Assembly: GCF_018294505.1 (NCBI RefSeq)
Contig: NC_057796.1
Location: forward strand, 186,272,270-186,336,269
DNA length: 64,000 nucleotides
Direction: 5' to 3'
Source: Triticum aestivum
Taxonomy: Eukaryota > Streptophyta > Magnoliopsida > Poales > Poaceae
Below are positions 46,601 through 58,500 of this stretch, in pieces. The notes under the pieces were generated by a model that had not been told where the DNA came from, ran no database searches, and saw nothing but the letters and a program-made list of their open reading frames with translations. Within the stretch, counting starts at the first letter, position 1. Each line of letters opens with the position of its first letter. Position numbers and translations under genes: made by a program.

Positions 46601-46788
46601 TTGAAGGTGCACGGATGGCGTTCGCCCGAGTCAAGACATTCTGGGGGAAGATGACGGCCATCGATATGGCAACGTAGAGTCCACCCGAAGGCAAGGACTG
46701 TTCGGAACCGGAGCATTATTTTGGAGACGTCCTAGAGGTCGCCCGCTTGATAGAGGGTCAGTGCTCAAAAGACATAATATTCGAGTGA
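43691..46788 (+). pseudogene. Antisense gene of the Tat element: Transposase_28-like with coiled-coil tail
   Basis: Exon 1 (43,691-44,560; CCG|GTAAGT) encodes MSGSSRSGRWVASSITEEDI and a ~190-residue domain (FLHGLGFTLNPFVWELMFYY) matching the plant 'putative gypsy type transposon' family. Exon 2 (44,637-45,004) follows TTATACAG, carries a premature TAA at 44,685-44,687 and ends |GTAAGC. Exon 3 (45,083-45,553) shifts frame near 45,300-45,338. Exon 4 (45,709-45,823) and exon 5 (45,914-46,788) encode a long coiled coil (VEALRAELARAKEQARFSN, REAREARSESRAAREEIR) and a C-terminal part with ATDKLFWSQFGASKRPLLLN. In-frame stops lie at 46,276, about 46,353, 46,546 and 46,676, and the natural stop is TGA 46,786. 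Function unknown; the splice sites are well kept while the frame is not. Confidence 0.65.
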
Positions 46789-48057
46789 TGTGTACAAGGG
46801 TTGTAACGGACAACTTTATAGTTAATCTATTTTTTGCTCGAAAGCTTGTATTCCTCCTGTGCGGCCGTTTTAATGTAATTTGAAAGTTTTCCAGTCGTCG
46901 GCTTCAGCCCCCTCGTAGGAAATACGGGGGTGTTCGGAAAAGCATTGAATCACTCTTTATCCAACGTCTTGGTCCATAAAGGAGGTGATAATGCGGTGAA
47001 CCAGGCAATTGGACTATAGGGCGTTAACACTTTCACTTAGCCATAGGAGTTTTATGGTGGGGCTAGGACATAGCCCATGGTATGTATGCGGCGTATCGTA
47101 ATATTGTGCCTTACATGTTTTGATCTGAAAAAGATCCTTCGTGTGACATGGAGAATCGCTAAAGATTCGAATAAGTGGTCAAGTGGTTGACCAGCTCTCG
47201 CCGCATCATGACAGTCAGTTTTCGGCTTTCTCTACTGAGGTGCTCATCCGGTCAAAGCCAGGGCACAATCGCAGTAGTTCTCCCTTTACTACCCTAGCCG
47301 ATAGAGCGGAACGTAGGGTAGCGAGCACAGGAGCCGGGCAACCCAACTATTGACCAAAGAAAATGATTCGGAGCTGATGCATATAAGGCCAAACTTGTTA
47401 CGCCGAAGTACGCTATAGAGTTGTTCGGGCTTTTATTGGCGACTCATTTGTTCCCATACCGAGCCCCTGGCAAGTTATGTGCGTCTTGTAGCACCGCCGT
47501 TACGGCCGTACTCATTGCAAAAAGAGAATAGAAGATTTAGTTCGGATGAAGTTTACTGGGAGTGGAGCAATAAGCCAATGATAAATTCATATATATAGAA
47601 AGAAAAGAAAAACCACAACCCAGCTATTTGACATGCTCGGGGTCGGGAACGGAGGGAAAAGGCATAGTACAGGCTCAAAATAAAGAGTGCGGTCTACAAA
47701 AAGATGTTTTGGACCTCCTGTCGCACATCTGCGCCGCCCGTCCTCTGGGAGGGGAGTCCTTAACTGAAGTAACCCCTTAGGTGAGTGTGCTGATCCGAAC
47801 TCTGACAGAGTCCGTTGTATATGCAGTCCTGTTGGTCACCTGTTTATAATAGAGAAAAATAAAGAATGGATAAAAAAGCGTTACGGGAATGCTTGCAGGG
47901 TTGTCCGTATTGTGCTTCCGCCGATGCCCATGGTATCTTGAGCACGTAGTGATGTATGCGTGGTGTAAAACCTGCCATCATAGTGGGTTGGTGGCGGAAG
48001 CCGAACTGCTATTTCCGCTCCGGTAGTGGTCGAACGTCGGAAGGAAACTGCTTCTGG
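46789..48057. other. Non-coding part of the Tat element
   Basis: No protein-like frame on either strand. Several tracts (GGAGTCCTTAACTG, GAACTCTGACAGAGTCCG) look like 3' untranslated sequence of the minus-strand element or trailer of the antisense gene. Confidence 0.45.
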
Positions 48058-48062
48058 CCCCT
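48058..48062 (+). other. Left target duplication of the solo LTR (CCCCT)
   Basis: Identical to 52,258-52,262. Confidence 0.9.
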
Positions 48063-51000
48063 TGTAACACCCCGCATGTAACTTGCCATATTTGTAACTC
48101 CGACTCTTGCCATTTCCGGCTATGTGATATGTTTTTCCCTCCGTTGTCGGGTTTTGTTTTTAGTTTTGTATTTTGTCATGTCATGCATTTTCATATCATG
48201 TCATCATGCGCATTACATTTGCATACGTGTTCGTCTCATGCATCCGAGCATTTTCCCCGTTGTCCGTTTTCCAATCCGGCGCTCCTATCTCCTCCGGTGC
48301 ACCCCTCTTGTTTTCTTTCGTGTGCGTGTGTCAAACTTTCTCGGAATGGACCGAGGCTTGTCAAGTGGTCTTAATATACCACCCAGAGACTACCGGTCAA
48401 GTTTCGTTCCATTCGGAGGTCGTTTGGTACTCCAACGGTTAACCGGGCATCCGCAAAGTCCATTTGAGTGTCCAGCAAAAACCCCCTCTAAAACCAGCCC
48501 AAAACCCACCAAACTCTCTTCCATGCTCTAGGTCGTTCGATCACGATCGTGTGGGCGAAAACAGCACCTCATTTGGAGTCTCCTAGCTCCCTCTACCTAT
48601 TTATAAGTGGGCATCCCGAAAACGAAATCGCAGTCTCCCGTAACCCTAATTTTCCCTCTCCGCGGGCGGACGCGTCCAGCGCCCGCCGGACAAACGCGCC
48701 GCCGCGCCCGGCGAACCAGCGCCCGCCACCCGTCCTCCGCCGCCGCGAGCCCGCGAGGCCCGAGGCCGGCCCGCCCGTCCCCGCGCCGGGCCCGAGCGCC
48801 TCCCTCCCGGCCAGCGCCTGCCGCCGCCTCCACACCGGCCGGCCCCGCTGCCGACCGCCGCCGCCGCCGCGGTCCCCGCCGGCGCCGCCCTCCGCCGCCC
48901 GCTCCGGCCACCGACCGCCGCGCCTCCTCCTCTCCTTCCCCCGCGTCGGCGCCGCTCCTCCCTCTCCGGCCGGCGAGCGCCCGAGCGCCTCGAGCTCGCC
49001 CGACCTCGATCGGATCTGGTAGCCACGGTAGCTCCCGTTGACTTTCGTCCTTCCTTTTTTTTGCCAAGTCCTGTTACTTTTTCAGCAAGTGACTATGTTC
49101 GTGATGCGATAACTCTATGCATGTAGCTCCGATTCGCGCGTATAATATGTCAAATTGTTCGCCTCGTGATGTTCTTCATTTTATTCAATTGCACCATTTT
49201 CATTAGAGGTCATCTTGATGCCCAAATCTTCGTTGGAAGAGGGCTAGTTGCTGTTAATCTCTGGTTCTTATCAGAACTTGGAGATTTGTCATTTTTGTAT
49301 CATTTAATCTGTGCATCTTTTGAGCACGAGCTCTACATGTGTTTTGAAGTATGCCATGCCATATATCCAGTGGTGTAGTAAATGTATTTTTGTGATCTCT
49401 GTGGTGACTAGCACAAGCATGCAAAGTAGGCCCCGTAATATTTCTGATTTCAGGGACAGTGATTTCTCTAAGTCTTTGTCTGCTGTAATTTTGTTGCCAT
49501 GTAAACTTGATCCTACAGGGAGATCCATGCATATTTTGGAGATGTTCAGTAAGGATGTTTTGTAGCTATAGTTGTAATTGATACATTCCTGCAATTGTTT
49601 GCATTTATGGAGTGCCATAGCATGACTCAATCTTGCTCTACTTTTGCTATAAAATATTTCTGGCAGATTCTTAACATGATATGCATTTTTTGCCAAGCTT
49701 ATTGTAGTTGATCCATACATGCTATGCAATTGTTCTTGCCATGGATAGCTTCATAAACATGCCATCTTGCTGTAGGTATGATTGGTTTGTCATGCATTGC
49801 TCTGTAGTGAGTGCATCAAGCTCACAAAGAGGCCTACATATTAATATTTCTGCCATGCTCTGTTTTCTGCTAAGTCTGAAACCTGATAACGAAACTTGCT
49901 ATGTTTACATGCTTGCCATCATTTCTTCTGGGCTTTTTTGGCTTATGGTCATTAAGGGACTTTTGTCATGTGCATTTAGTATAACACTACCATGCCTTGG
50001 TTTGCTATGTTAAGTTCCTGTAGCATGTTGATTTCGTGCTCTGAACATTGCTACCTGATGCTGATTTCTGTCATGTCCAGTTTTTCACCAAGTCTGTGAA
50101 CCTGTAATGTTTTGCACTTTTGCCATGCTTGTTTGAGCTTGATATGTTGTGAACTAGCAGTAGCTCAGTGTTCATCTTTTGTCAAGCATCTCCTGTAGAT
50201 TACTTCCATGTGCTTTGTTGCTATGTTGGGGTGCTGTAGCATTGTTACTTGTTGTATTTTAAGTGCTATCTTGCTGTTTATCGCAGATTAGTGTCATTCT
50301 TGTTTTGCTTGCCGTTTGCAAACCGTGCATCCGATTCCGGTGATCTTTATATCGATTTCGACCGAAATCATCTCATCTTTCCAGTGGCATGCTTAGTTTG
50401 CCAAGTTACTGCCATGTTCATCATTTTCCTTCCGGAGCACGCATATGCATCGCATATCACATCTTGCATATCGTACATGTCTTGCATCATGTTGCTTGTG
50501 CATTTCTCGTTGTTGATTGTGGTTCCGTTTGTTTGTGCTCTTGTCTTGGGTAGAGCCGGGAGACGAGTTCGTGAACGAGGAACCTGTCGAGTACGCTTAC
50601 GAGGATCAAGCTTTCGACAACTCTGAGAATCTTGCAGGCAAGATGACCACCCCTCGAAATCACTTCTATTTTTGCTATGCTAGTTGTTCGCTCTATTGCC
50701 ATGCTCGCTACCTATCTTTTGCTATTTCATGTCTCCCATTTTAGCCATGTCAGCCCTAACCATCCTTTCCTAGCAAACCGTTGTTTGGCTATGTTACCGC
50801 TTTTGCTCAGCCCCTCTTATAGCATTGCTAGTTGCAGGTGAAGTTGAAGTTTGTTCCATGTCGGAACATGGATATGTTGGGATATCACAATATCTCTTAT
50901 TTAATTAATGCATCTATATATTTTGGTAAAGGGTGGAAGGCTCGGCCTTATGCCTGGTGTTTTGTTCCACTCTTGCCGCCTTAGTTACTGTTATACCGGG

Positions 51001-52257
51001 ATTATGTTCCTTGAGTTTGCGTTCCTTACGCGGTCGGGTGATTTATGGGACCCCCTTGACAGTTCGCCTTGAATAAAACTCCTCCAGCAAGGCCCAACCT
51101 TGGTTTTACCATTTGCGACCTATACCTTTTTCCCCCGGGTTTTCTAGAGCCCGAGGGTCATCTTTATTTTAAACCCCCGGGCCAGTGTTCCTCTGAGTGC
51201 TGGTCCAAACTAGAGCCACTTGCAGCGCCACCTTGGGGAAACTCGAGGATTGGTTTTAGCTGTACGTAGTGTTCATCCGGTGTGCCCTGAGAACGAGATA
51301 TGTGCAGCTCCTATCGGGATTTGTCGGCACATTCGGGCGGCTTTGCTGGTCTTGTTTTACCTTTGTCGAGATGTCTTGTAAACCGGGATTCCGAGACTGA
51401 TCGGGTCTTTCCGGGAGAAGGTTTATCCTTCGTTGACCGTGAGAGCTTATGATGGGCTAAGTTGGGACACCCCTGCAGGGTATTATCTTTCGAAAGCCGT
51501 GCCCGCGGTTATGAGGCAGATGGGAATTTGTTAATGTCCGGTTGTAGATAACTTGTCACTTGACCCAATTAAAATACATCAATCGCGTGTGTAGCCGTGA
51601 TGGTCTCTTCTCGGCGGAGTCCGGGAAGTGAACACGGTGTGAGTTATGTATGACGTAAGTAGGTGTTCAGGACCTCTTCTTGGTCATTGCTAGATGACGT
51701 CCGTTCCTTTGCTTCTCTTCTCGCTCTCATTTGCGTAAGTTAGCCACCATACATGCTTTTGCCGCTGCAGCTCCACCTCTTTGCACCTCCTTGTCCTATA
51801 AGCTTAAATAGTCTTGATCTCGCGGGTGTGAGATTGCTGAGTCCCCGTGACTCACAGATTCTTCCAAAAACAGTTGCAGGTGTCGACGATGCCAGTGCAG
51901 ATGATGGCGTCGATCTCAAGTGGGAGTTCAACGAGGAACGTGGTCGTTACTATGTGTCTTTTCCTGATGATCAGTAGTGGAGCCCAGTTGGGACGATCGG
52001 GGATCTAGCATTTGGGGTTGTCTTATTTTCATCTGGATTTTGACCGTAGTCGGTCTATATGATTGTATTTTGGATGATGTATGATGATATTTATGTATTG
52101 TGTGAAGTGGCGATTGTAAGCCAACTCTTTATCCCATTCTTGTTCATTACATGGGATTGTGTGAAGATGACCCTTCTTGCGACAAAACCACTATGCGGTT
52201 ATGCCTCTAAGTCGTGCCTCGACACGTGGGAGATATAGCCGCATCGTGGGTGTTACA
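48063..52257. mobile_element. 4.2-kb solo LTR
   Basis: 4,195 bp with perfect 9-base terminal inverted repeats (TGTAACACC and GGTGTTACA) and a perfect 5-bp target duplication CCCCT. No primer site, polypurine tract, gag or pol lies inside, so this is an LTR left by recombination between the two LTRs of a very large element. From 5' to 3' it holds an A+T-rich front, a very C+G-rich exon-like zone (48,640-49,017), a long T-rich intron-like zone with repeated CATGC/GCCATG words, a short acidic exon-like piece (50,554-50,637), and an exon-like end (51,880-51,977). LTRs this long are typical of Triticeae LARD elements such as Sukkula; the name is from memory, unverified. Confidence 0.75.
50554..50637 (+). 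other. Exon-like segment inside the solo LTR
   Basis: Preceded by TTGGGTAG and ended by TTGCAG|GCAAGATG, a GC-type donor. Translation reads EPGDEFVNEEPVEYAYEDQ and onward, strongly acidic. A second exon-like piece, 51,880-51,977, follows TTGCAG and reads [20 protein letters not shown] to a TAG stop. Confidence 0.4.
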
Positions 52258-52262
52258 CCCCT
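52258..52262 (+). other. Right target duplication of the solo LTR (CCCCT)
   Basis: Identical to 48,058-48,062. Confidence 0.9.
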
Positions 52263-54140
52263 GGTGTTCGGCTGGCGAGCCTTGCCGTCGTCTTTATCGC
52301 TTGGTGGCCTTCTCCCCTTGTATTAGGCATTAAGCTTGCCTGCCTGCTTGAAGACCCAACAGTTTCTGTTGGTATGATTGGCTGGCTTATCAGGGTGCCC
52401 GTGAATCTGACAAGGTCGGTCCAATATCCTGTCAAGGGCGGATGGTCCGTCCTGTTTGGCCTTAAATGGCTTCTTCCGTTGGCTGGGTTTCGGATTGTGA
52501 AATCCGGCGTTGACCGCTGTATCATGCAATCTTTCGTTGTTGCTGCGACTGTTATGCTCGTTTAGTCGTGGCTTGCCGTTGCCGTCTCGGATTTCAGAAG
52601 TGCCCGGGTCGCTGGCGTTGTTGCTTTAGCGAGCGAGCCAGTTGTCTTCTCCCGCACAAAAGCGAGTCATTAGAGCGGTAAGGGCTGTCATGGATTTAGG
52701 TCCTTCCTGGCCGAGGTGACGTGCTAGCCATTCATCCCGGACGCTATGTTTGAAGGCCGCGAGGGCTTCCGTGTCCGAACAGTCGACGATTTGGTTCTTT
52801 TTGACTAGGAACCTAGTCCAGAGTTCCCTGGCTGACTCGTCGGGTTGTTGTACAATATGACTTAAGTCATCGGCATCTGGTGGCCGGACATATGTTCCTT
52901 GGAAGTTGCCACGAAAGGCATCTTCCAAGTCTTCCCAGGTGCCAATAGAATTTTCTGGCAGACTGTTTAGCCAGTACCGTGCTAGTCCCTTAAGCTTGAG
53001 AGGCAGGTATTTAATGGCATGAAGGTCGTCTCCGCGAGCCAGGTGGATATGGAGGAGGTAATCCTCAATCCATACTGCGGGATTTGTTGTTCCATCGTAT
53101 GATTCGATGTTGATGGGTTTAAACCCGTCTGGAAATTCATGCTCCATTACCTCGTTGGTCAAGCAAAGAGGGTGTGCGGCTCCTCTATGTTGGGCCACAC
53201 TATGAAGCACCTCCGGCGGACTCCGCTTACGGTTTTCGGACCGAGCGTGCTCGGGTCTGTTGTGTCCGAATAGATAACCGTTATTACTAGCCGGGGCATG
53301 TCTCCGCGATCTGTGTGTCGATTTTGTGTGTCCTGTTCTACCCTTCGGGTCTTGTTGGATGTCGCGAGTGTTCCCCCGAGCTTCTTTAATCTTGCTTGGA
53401 CGGCCGGATGGGTTGGTATGGTGCTCTGCTGGGGCTGCTGCTTTGCTCGGACCGAACTGTGGTCGGCCTACGGGCTTATTCGATCGTGGTGTGGGCTCCA
53501 AAGCTTTGCCATCGTGTTGAGGGAGCCACCTACTATTGCGGTGGCTTTTGTCTGGGACAATAAGGCCCTATTCTTAGGCGGCCAGGACCTCGGTCCATCT
53601 ATCGTTGAGCAAATCTTGGCTCACTTGAAGCTGCAGCTGCTTCCTCCTTAGGCGCCTTGCAGTGGCTATGAGCCGACGTTTAAAGCGCTCCTTTTCTAGA
53701 GGTTCCTCAGGCACGATGAATTCCTCGTTGCCGAGGCTCTCTTCTTCCTCGAAGAGTGGAAGATAATTACTATCCTCCGAGTCTCTGTATGTGGCCTGTT
53801 CATCAGGGCTATCCTGCCCGCTTTCCTGGTCCTCCTGTTCGGATCCTGTCTCAACAGGGTGTTCGTTGTCCGGAGTATTATCACCTCCGATGCTAGTATT
53901 GTTTTCTCTTGAGTGACGTGACTGAGAGTGGCGCCGGGGGCGCTGGTGTTCGGAGTGTGTACCAGGAGGCTTATCCTCGACTGGATCCTCCTTGTCATCG
54001 TTGAGATCGTCGTTGGGTGTGTCTACCATACACACGTCATACCAGGAAGTGGTCGCCCCGTGTCTAGCGAATAATAAGCTCTGGCTTTGCCCCTCATCAT
54101 CGTCCAGACCGTCGATGTCTTCGGAGCAGGGGTCAGGCAT
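52263..54140 (-). pseudogene. gag: gag of the Tat element
   Basis: One minus-strand register runs from 54,140 to the solo LTR, with stops at 53,574, 52,626 and 52,323. The N-terminal half is very acidic and Gln/Ser-rich (SEHQRPRRHSQSRHSRENN, EEEESLGNEEFIVPEEPLEK). The gag core follows at 53,180-52,640 (FPDGFKPINIESYDGTTNPA, LKLKGLARYWLNSLPE, DLEDAFRGNFQGTY, ESARELWTRFLVKKNQ). The C-terminal part has a zinc-finger-like CX2HX8HX4C (CQIHGHPDKPANHTNRNC, around 52,370-52,425) typical of Tat-lineage gag. The solo LTR then interrupts it. Three stops mean no full gag can be made. Confidence 0.75.
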
Positions 54141-54163
54141 GTTGGTTGGGTCTTCGATGGTGT

Positions 54164-54850
54164 CTATGAAGTGGGTGGCGGGTGGGAAGCAAAAACTCCA
54201 TCATCCGCCGAAAGGTCGAACCGAACATAGTTCGGCAATGACCCGTCTGCAGGGATAGGTTTTTTTAGTGAGTTTAATAGGTCGCCCATGGGCCAGTGTT
54301 GGAAGATATCCGCGGTGCTGAACTTGAAGGTCGATAGCCGATCGAGTTCGGTATCCGCAGGCTCGCAGGGTTCAGAACTTGATACCGGAGACAAGTCCGG
54401 GGTTCCGTTGATGCAAGTATCATACAAAGTGGAATCTGCATGCGGCTCCAACGCCGCCGAATTGGTAGCCCCCGTGATGGGGTTGAGTTTTCCATCTTCG
54501 GACGACTTGATCTGCTCCAGATCTAAGGCCAGAGTTGTTACAGGAGCTATCTCCTGGATGCGGCCCGATGATAGGTTTAAGCCATGTTCATCGGGGCGAA
54601 GGGGAGCAGTTGCCGCGGTCTCAAATCCGTCGAAGATCAACTCTCCACGGATGTTCGTGACGTAGTTCAGGCTTCTGAATCTGACCTGATGGCCAGGGGC
54701 GTAGCTATCGATCTGCTCCAGATGGCCGAGCGAGTTGGCCCACAGTACGAAGCCGCCGAATACAAAGATCTGTCCGGGGAGGAAGGTCTCTCCCTGGATC
54801 ACGTCATTACTGACGATCGAAGGGGCCATCAAACCTTTCGTCGACGGCAC
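54164..54850 (-). CDS. Leader ORF between primer site and gag of the Tat element
   Basis: A 228-codon open frame starts MPSTKGLMAPSIVSNDVIQG only 26 bases inside the 5' LTR. It has a hydrophobic, globular first part (GQIFVFGGFVLWANSLGHLE) and an acidic second part. It ends just before the gag register begins in another frame, so it may be the original gag N-terminus separated by a frameshift. No domain is recognised. Confidence 0.45.
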   Translation of the reverse strand: MPSTKGLMAPSIVSNDVIQGETFLPGQIFVFGGFVLWANSLGHLEQIDSYAPGHQVRFRSLNYVTNIRGELIFDGFETAATAPLRPDEHGLNLSSGRIQEIAPVTTLALDLEQIKSSEDGKLNPITGATNSAALEPHADSTLYDTCINGTPDLSPVSSSEPCEPADTELDRLSTFKFSTADIFQHWPMGDLLNSLKKPIPADGSLPNYVRFDLSADDGVFASHPPPTS

Positions 54851-54875
54851 GGTGGAACTCTCAATGAAATCACCA

Positions 54876-55356
54876 ATGTCGGTGTCAAAACCGGCGGATC
54901 TCGGGTAGGGGGTCTCGAACTGTGCGTCTAGGATCGATGGTAACAGGAGACGGGGGACACGATGTTTACCCAGGTTCAGGCCCTCTCTATGGAGGTAATA
55001 CCCTACTTCCTGCTTGATTGATCTTGATGAATATGAGTGTTACAAGAGTTGATCTACCACGAGATCGTAATGGCTAAACCCTAGAAGTCCAGCCGATGAG
55101 TATATGGTAATGAATCTGTCCTATCTGGACTATGCTCTCTGGTTTATATAGACACCGGAGAGATCTAGGGTTACACAAGGTCGGTTATATAAGAGGGAAT
55201 CTTCATAATCGATCGCCTTGCTTGCCTTCCACGCCAAGGAGAGTCCAATCCGGACACGGGTATAGTCTTCGGTCTTCGTGTCTTCATAGCCCATCAGTCC
55301 GGCCCAATGAGTAACAGGCCGGACGCCTGAGGACCCCTTAGTCCAGGACTCACTCA
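54876..55356 (-). repeat. 5' LTR of the Tat element
   Basis: 481 bp. On the plus strand TGTCGGTGTC ... GACTCACTCA; on the minus strand TGAGTGAGTCC ... CACCGACA, followed inward by TTGGTGATTTCATTGAG, where the primer site should be. Confidence 0.85.
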
Positions 55357-55361
55357 CCACC

Positions 55362-55579
55362 CGCCCCGAGCCGCGGCTCCTACCGCATGCTAGCCCAGGG
55401 CCCCGCATGTGCCTCACCACCCGCGCTGGCCTACGCCGGTCGCAGCACGCCGGCGAGTGCCCGCCCCGTCGCGTCCGGGTCCGCCCCAATGGGCGCCTTG
55501 CCCACAGCGCCCTACGCCCACACCCGCAACGCCCACACGCCCGCTAAGGCACCCTCTGGGTCAATGACCAGTGGGGCCT
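55362..55579 (+). mobile_element. Family-A long LTR, copy 1, right part
   Basis: C+G-rich sequence resuming the LTR cut at 42,686. Its last words (TCAATGACCAGTGGGGCCT) resemble 56,838-56,860 of copy 2 (CCACTGCCCAGTGGGGCCC), which fixes its place within the LTR. It is cut again by copy 2 at 55,580. Confidence 0.6.
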
Positions 55580-58500
55580 TGTCACGCCCGGATAATTAGG
55601 CTACAGTAATCCCACGTCACCTCGATTACTGTTGCTAATCTCGCGTTAGTTCGAAACCGGTTCGAATTCAAATTCAAAATCAAGCAAACAATAAAATATT
55701 TTCAATTATTAAAACTAAAATGTTGGGGTGTTGCCGAATAATTCATGAGTAATAATGGTGGAGAAACCAACATTTCTTATAATATTTAAATTCAGTAAAA
55801 TAACCAAAGCTTAGGGCAAAACAATTAATTTAAAGCCTTTTATAAAATTATAATAATATAACTAAATTAGTACTGTGCCAAAAATGGCATAGGTAATTAT
55901 AGTGCATCAAACACCTTTTTAGAAAATGCCTGAATACATTAAAATGAAATAAAACAGAAAAGAGAAATAAATAAAAGAAAATGCAAAACAAAAAAACAAA
56001 ACAAAACAAAAGAACCCCCCGGGCCTTGGCCCAGCAGGCCACCAGGCCGCCCGGCTGGCCCAGCAGCCCTCCTGTATAACCCCTACCCCCCACCTAGACC
56101 TAACCCTAACCCTAACCCGCACACGATCCCCACTCCCCTCCTCTCTCGCTCGATCCCATCTGGATCGGGGCCCCAGCGCCCAATCCCGCCCGTCGCCGTC
56201 CTCCACCGCCCCCAACCGCTCCGCCTCCCCCACTCCACTCCCTGGCAAGCCCCCGCACGCGGATCGCGCCACCCCGCCGCGGCACCGCCGCCTGCGTGCG
56301 CCCCGACGCGCTCGCCGTCCACGTCGCCAACGACGCCACTCGACTCCGCCCCGCCGTGTCCCCGACGCCTCCGCACCGGCGCCGCCCCGTTTGTGACCGC
56401 GCCGTGGCCGGAAACCGCCGGAATGCCTCGTCCCTGTCGCTCGCGTCCCCGTCTCTCCATCGCCGGCGCCATCACGCCTCACCGCCCAACTCCCCTGCAA
56501 CGGGGGTGAGAACGCCATCCCCCTGCTTCCCTTTCCTCGTCGTTTCCGCACGTCCTTGCCCGTGGGCGCCGCGTTCTGGCCCGACCGCTCGCGCCCTGTC
56601 TCGTCCCGCTGCAGCCCGGCCGCCCCTGACCTCTCCTCCCTGCTCGCGCGCGACACCGCTGGGCGCCGGAGCTCGTCCCGCGCGTTTGCTCCACCGCGCT
56701 GCCCCGCCTAGGCCCGTCGCGCCGCTGCTCCGGCCGCGGCCACGGCCGCCGTGCGCACACGCTCGGGCGCCCTTGGGCGTGTGCCCGATCGGGCAGCGCC
56801 CATCGCCCATTCATCCGCGCCCGTTTGGCCCTATGGGCCACTGCCCAGTGGGGCCCCCGCCCCACACCCTTCTGTTAAAAAAAGAGCATAAAAATAAAAA
56901 TAAATAAATAACTTAATTAGATCTGTTAAATTAACTTGATTAACTCTGATTAGTTAACCTAATTAATTAACTAATTAATTATGTTTAGTAAACTGTGACC
57001 ATGACAACTGGGACCCACGTGTCAGTTGACCAGTGAACTCCTCTGTTGACTGCTGACGTCATGCTGACGTCAGCGTGCACTGTTCTGGATAATGTTGTCT
57101 TGAAATAATTAAATAAATCCTAAAAAATGATTTAAATCTTTTAAAATTAATATAAATTAAACCGTAGCTCGGATGAAAAAACTTTGTACATGAAAGTTGC
57201 TCAGAACGACGAGACGAATCCGCTTACGTAGCCCGTTCGTCCGCCACGCATCCCTAGCATAATGAACACGCAACTTTTTCCCTCCGATTCATCTGTCCGA
57301 AAATGCGAAACACCGAGGATATTTTCCCGGATGTTTCCCCCCTTCACCGGTATCACCTCATACCGCGTTAGAACACGTCTAGCTCTGCCTGTTGTCCTGT
57401 TATGCACTTGCTTGCTATGTATTTACTGTTTCGCCCCCCTCTTCTCTTCGGTAGACCCCGTGACGATGCTGATGCCCCTGTGGTCAACTACGTCACCGAT
57501 GACCCCTCCTTCTTGTCTGAGCAACCAGGCAAGCCCCCCCCCTTGATCACCAGATATCGCCTATTCTTCTCTATACTGCTTGCATTAGAGTAGTGTAGCA
57601 TGTTACTGCTTTCCGTTAATCCTATCCTGATGCATAGCCTGTCATTGTTGCTACAGTTGTTACCCTTACCTGCTATCCTACTGCTTAGTATAGGATGCTA
57701 GTGTTTCCATCAGTGGCCCTACACTCTTGTCCGTCTGCCATGCTATACTACTGGGCCGTGATCACTTCGGGAGGTGATCACGGGTATATACTATATACTT
57801 TATATACATGACACATGTGGTGACTAAAGTCGGGTCGGCTCGTTGAGTACCCGCAAGTGATTCTGATGAGGGGGCTGAAAGGACAGGTGGCTCCATCCCG
57901 GTAGAGGTGGGCCTGGGTTCCTGACGGCCCCCGACTGTTACTTTGTGGCGGAGCGACATGGCAGGTTGAGACCACCTAGGAGAGAGGTGGGCCTGGCCCT
58001 GGTCGGCGTTCGCGGATACTTAACACGCTTAACGAGATCTTGGTATTTGATCTGAGTCTGGCCATTTGGTCTATACGCACTAACCAACTACGTGGGAACA
58101 GTTATGGGCACTCGACGTCGTGGTATCAGCCGAAGCTCTTCTTGACGTCAGCGACGGAGCGGCGCGCGCCGGATTGGACTGGAACGCCTGCTAGGCTAGG
58201 TCTGCTTCCGGCCGCGTACGCAACGTGCAGGTGTGCAATGGGCGATGGGCCCAGACCCCTGCGCGCATAGGATTTAGACCGGCGTGTTGACCTCTCTGTT
58301 GAGCCTAGGTGGGGCTGCGACGTGTTGATCTTCCGCGGCCGGGCATGACCCAGAAAAGTGTGTCCGGCCAAATGGGATCGAGCGTGTTGGGTTATGTGGT
58401 GCACCCCTGCAGGGAAGTTTATCTATTCGAATAGCCGTGTCCCTCGGTAAAAGGACGACCCGGAGTTGTACCTTGACCTTATGACAACTAGAACTGGATA

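Larger units (their letters stand above)
42687..55356 (-). mobile_element. Tat-lineage Ty3/gypsy element, no recognisable pol, with antisense gene
   Basis: LTRs of 480 and 481 bp flank 11.7 kb, of which 4.2 kb is a later solo-LTR insertion. The minus-strand 5' end is on the right (54,875), followed leftward by a leader ORF and a gag. No protease, reverse transcriptase, RNase H or integrase motif could be found in the remaining ~7.5 kb, so the element is non-autonomous. On the plus strand near the 3' LTR lies a spliced gene of Transposase_28 (gypsy-type) similarity; antisense ORFs between pol and the 3' LTR are a known trait of Tat-lineage elements. By eye the LTRs differ at about 19 of 480 positions. 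Confidence 0.7.

Noticed and set aside
48549..49067. Pro/Arg-rich open frames in the solo LTR
   Set aside because: All six frames are long because stop codons are rare in this C+G-rich stretch; at most it is an exon-like leader.
56098..56118. CCTAACCCTAACCCTAACCC as an interstitial telomere
   Set aside because: The unit is CCCTAA with C rather than the plant CCCTAAA; it is short and recurs at the same place in the 3' LTR (63,920), so it is LTR sequence.
56296..56907. 203-codon frame in the LARD LTR
   Set aside because: Composition-driven, overlapped by minus-strand frames of similar length, no domain.
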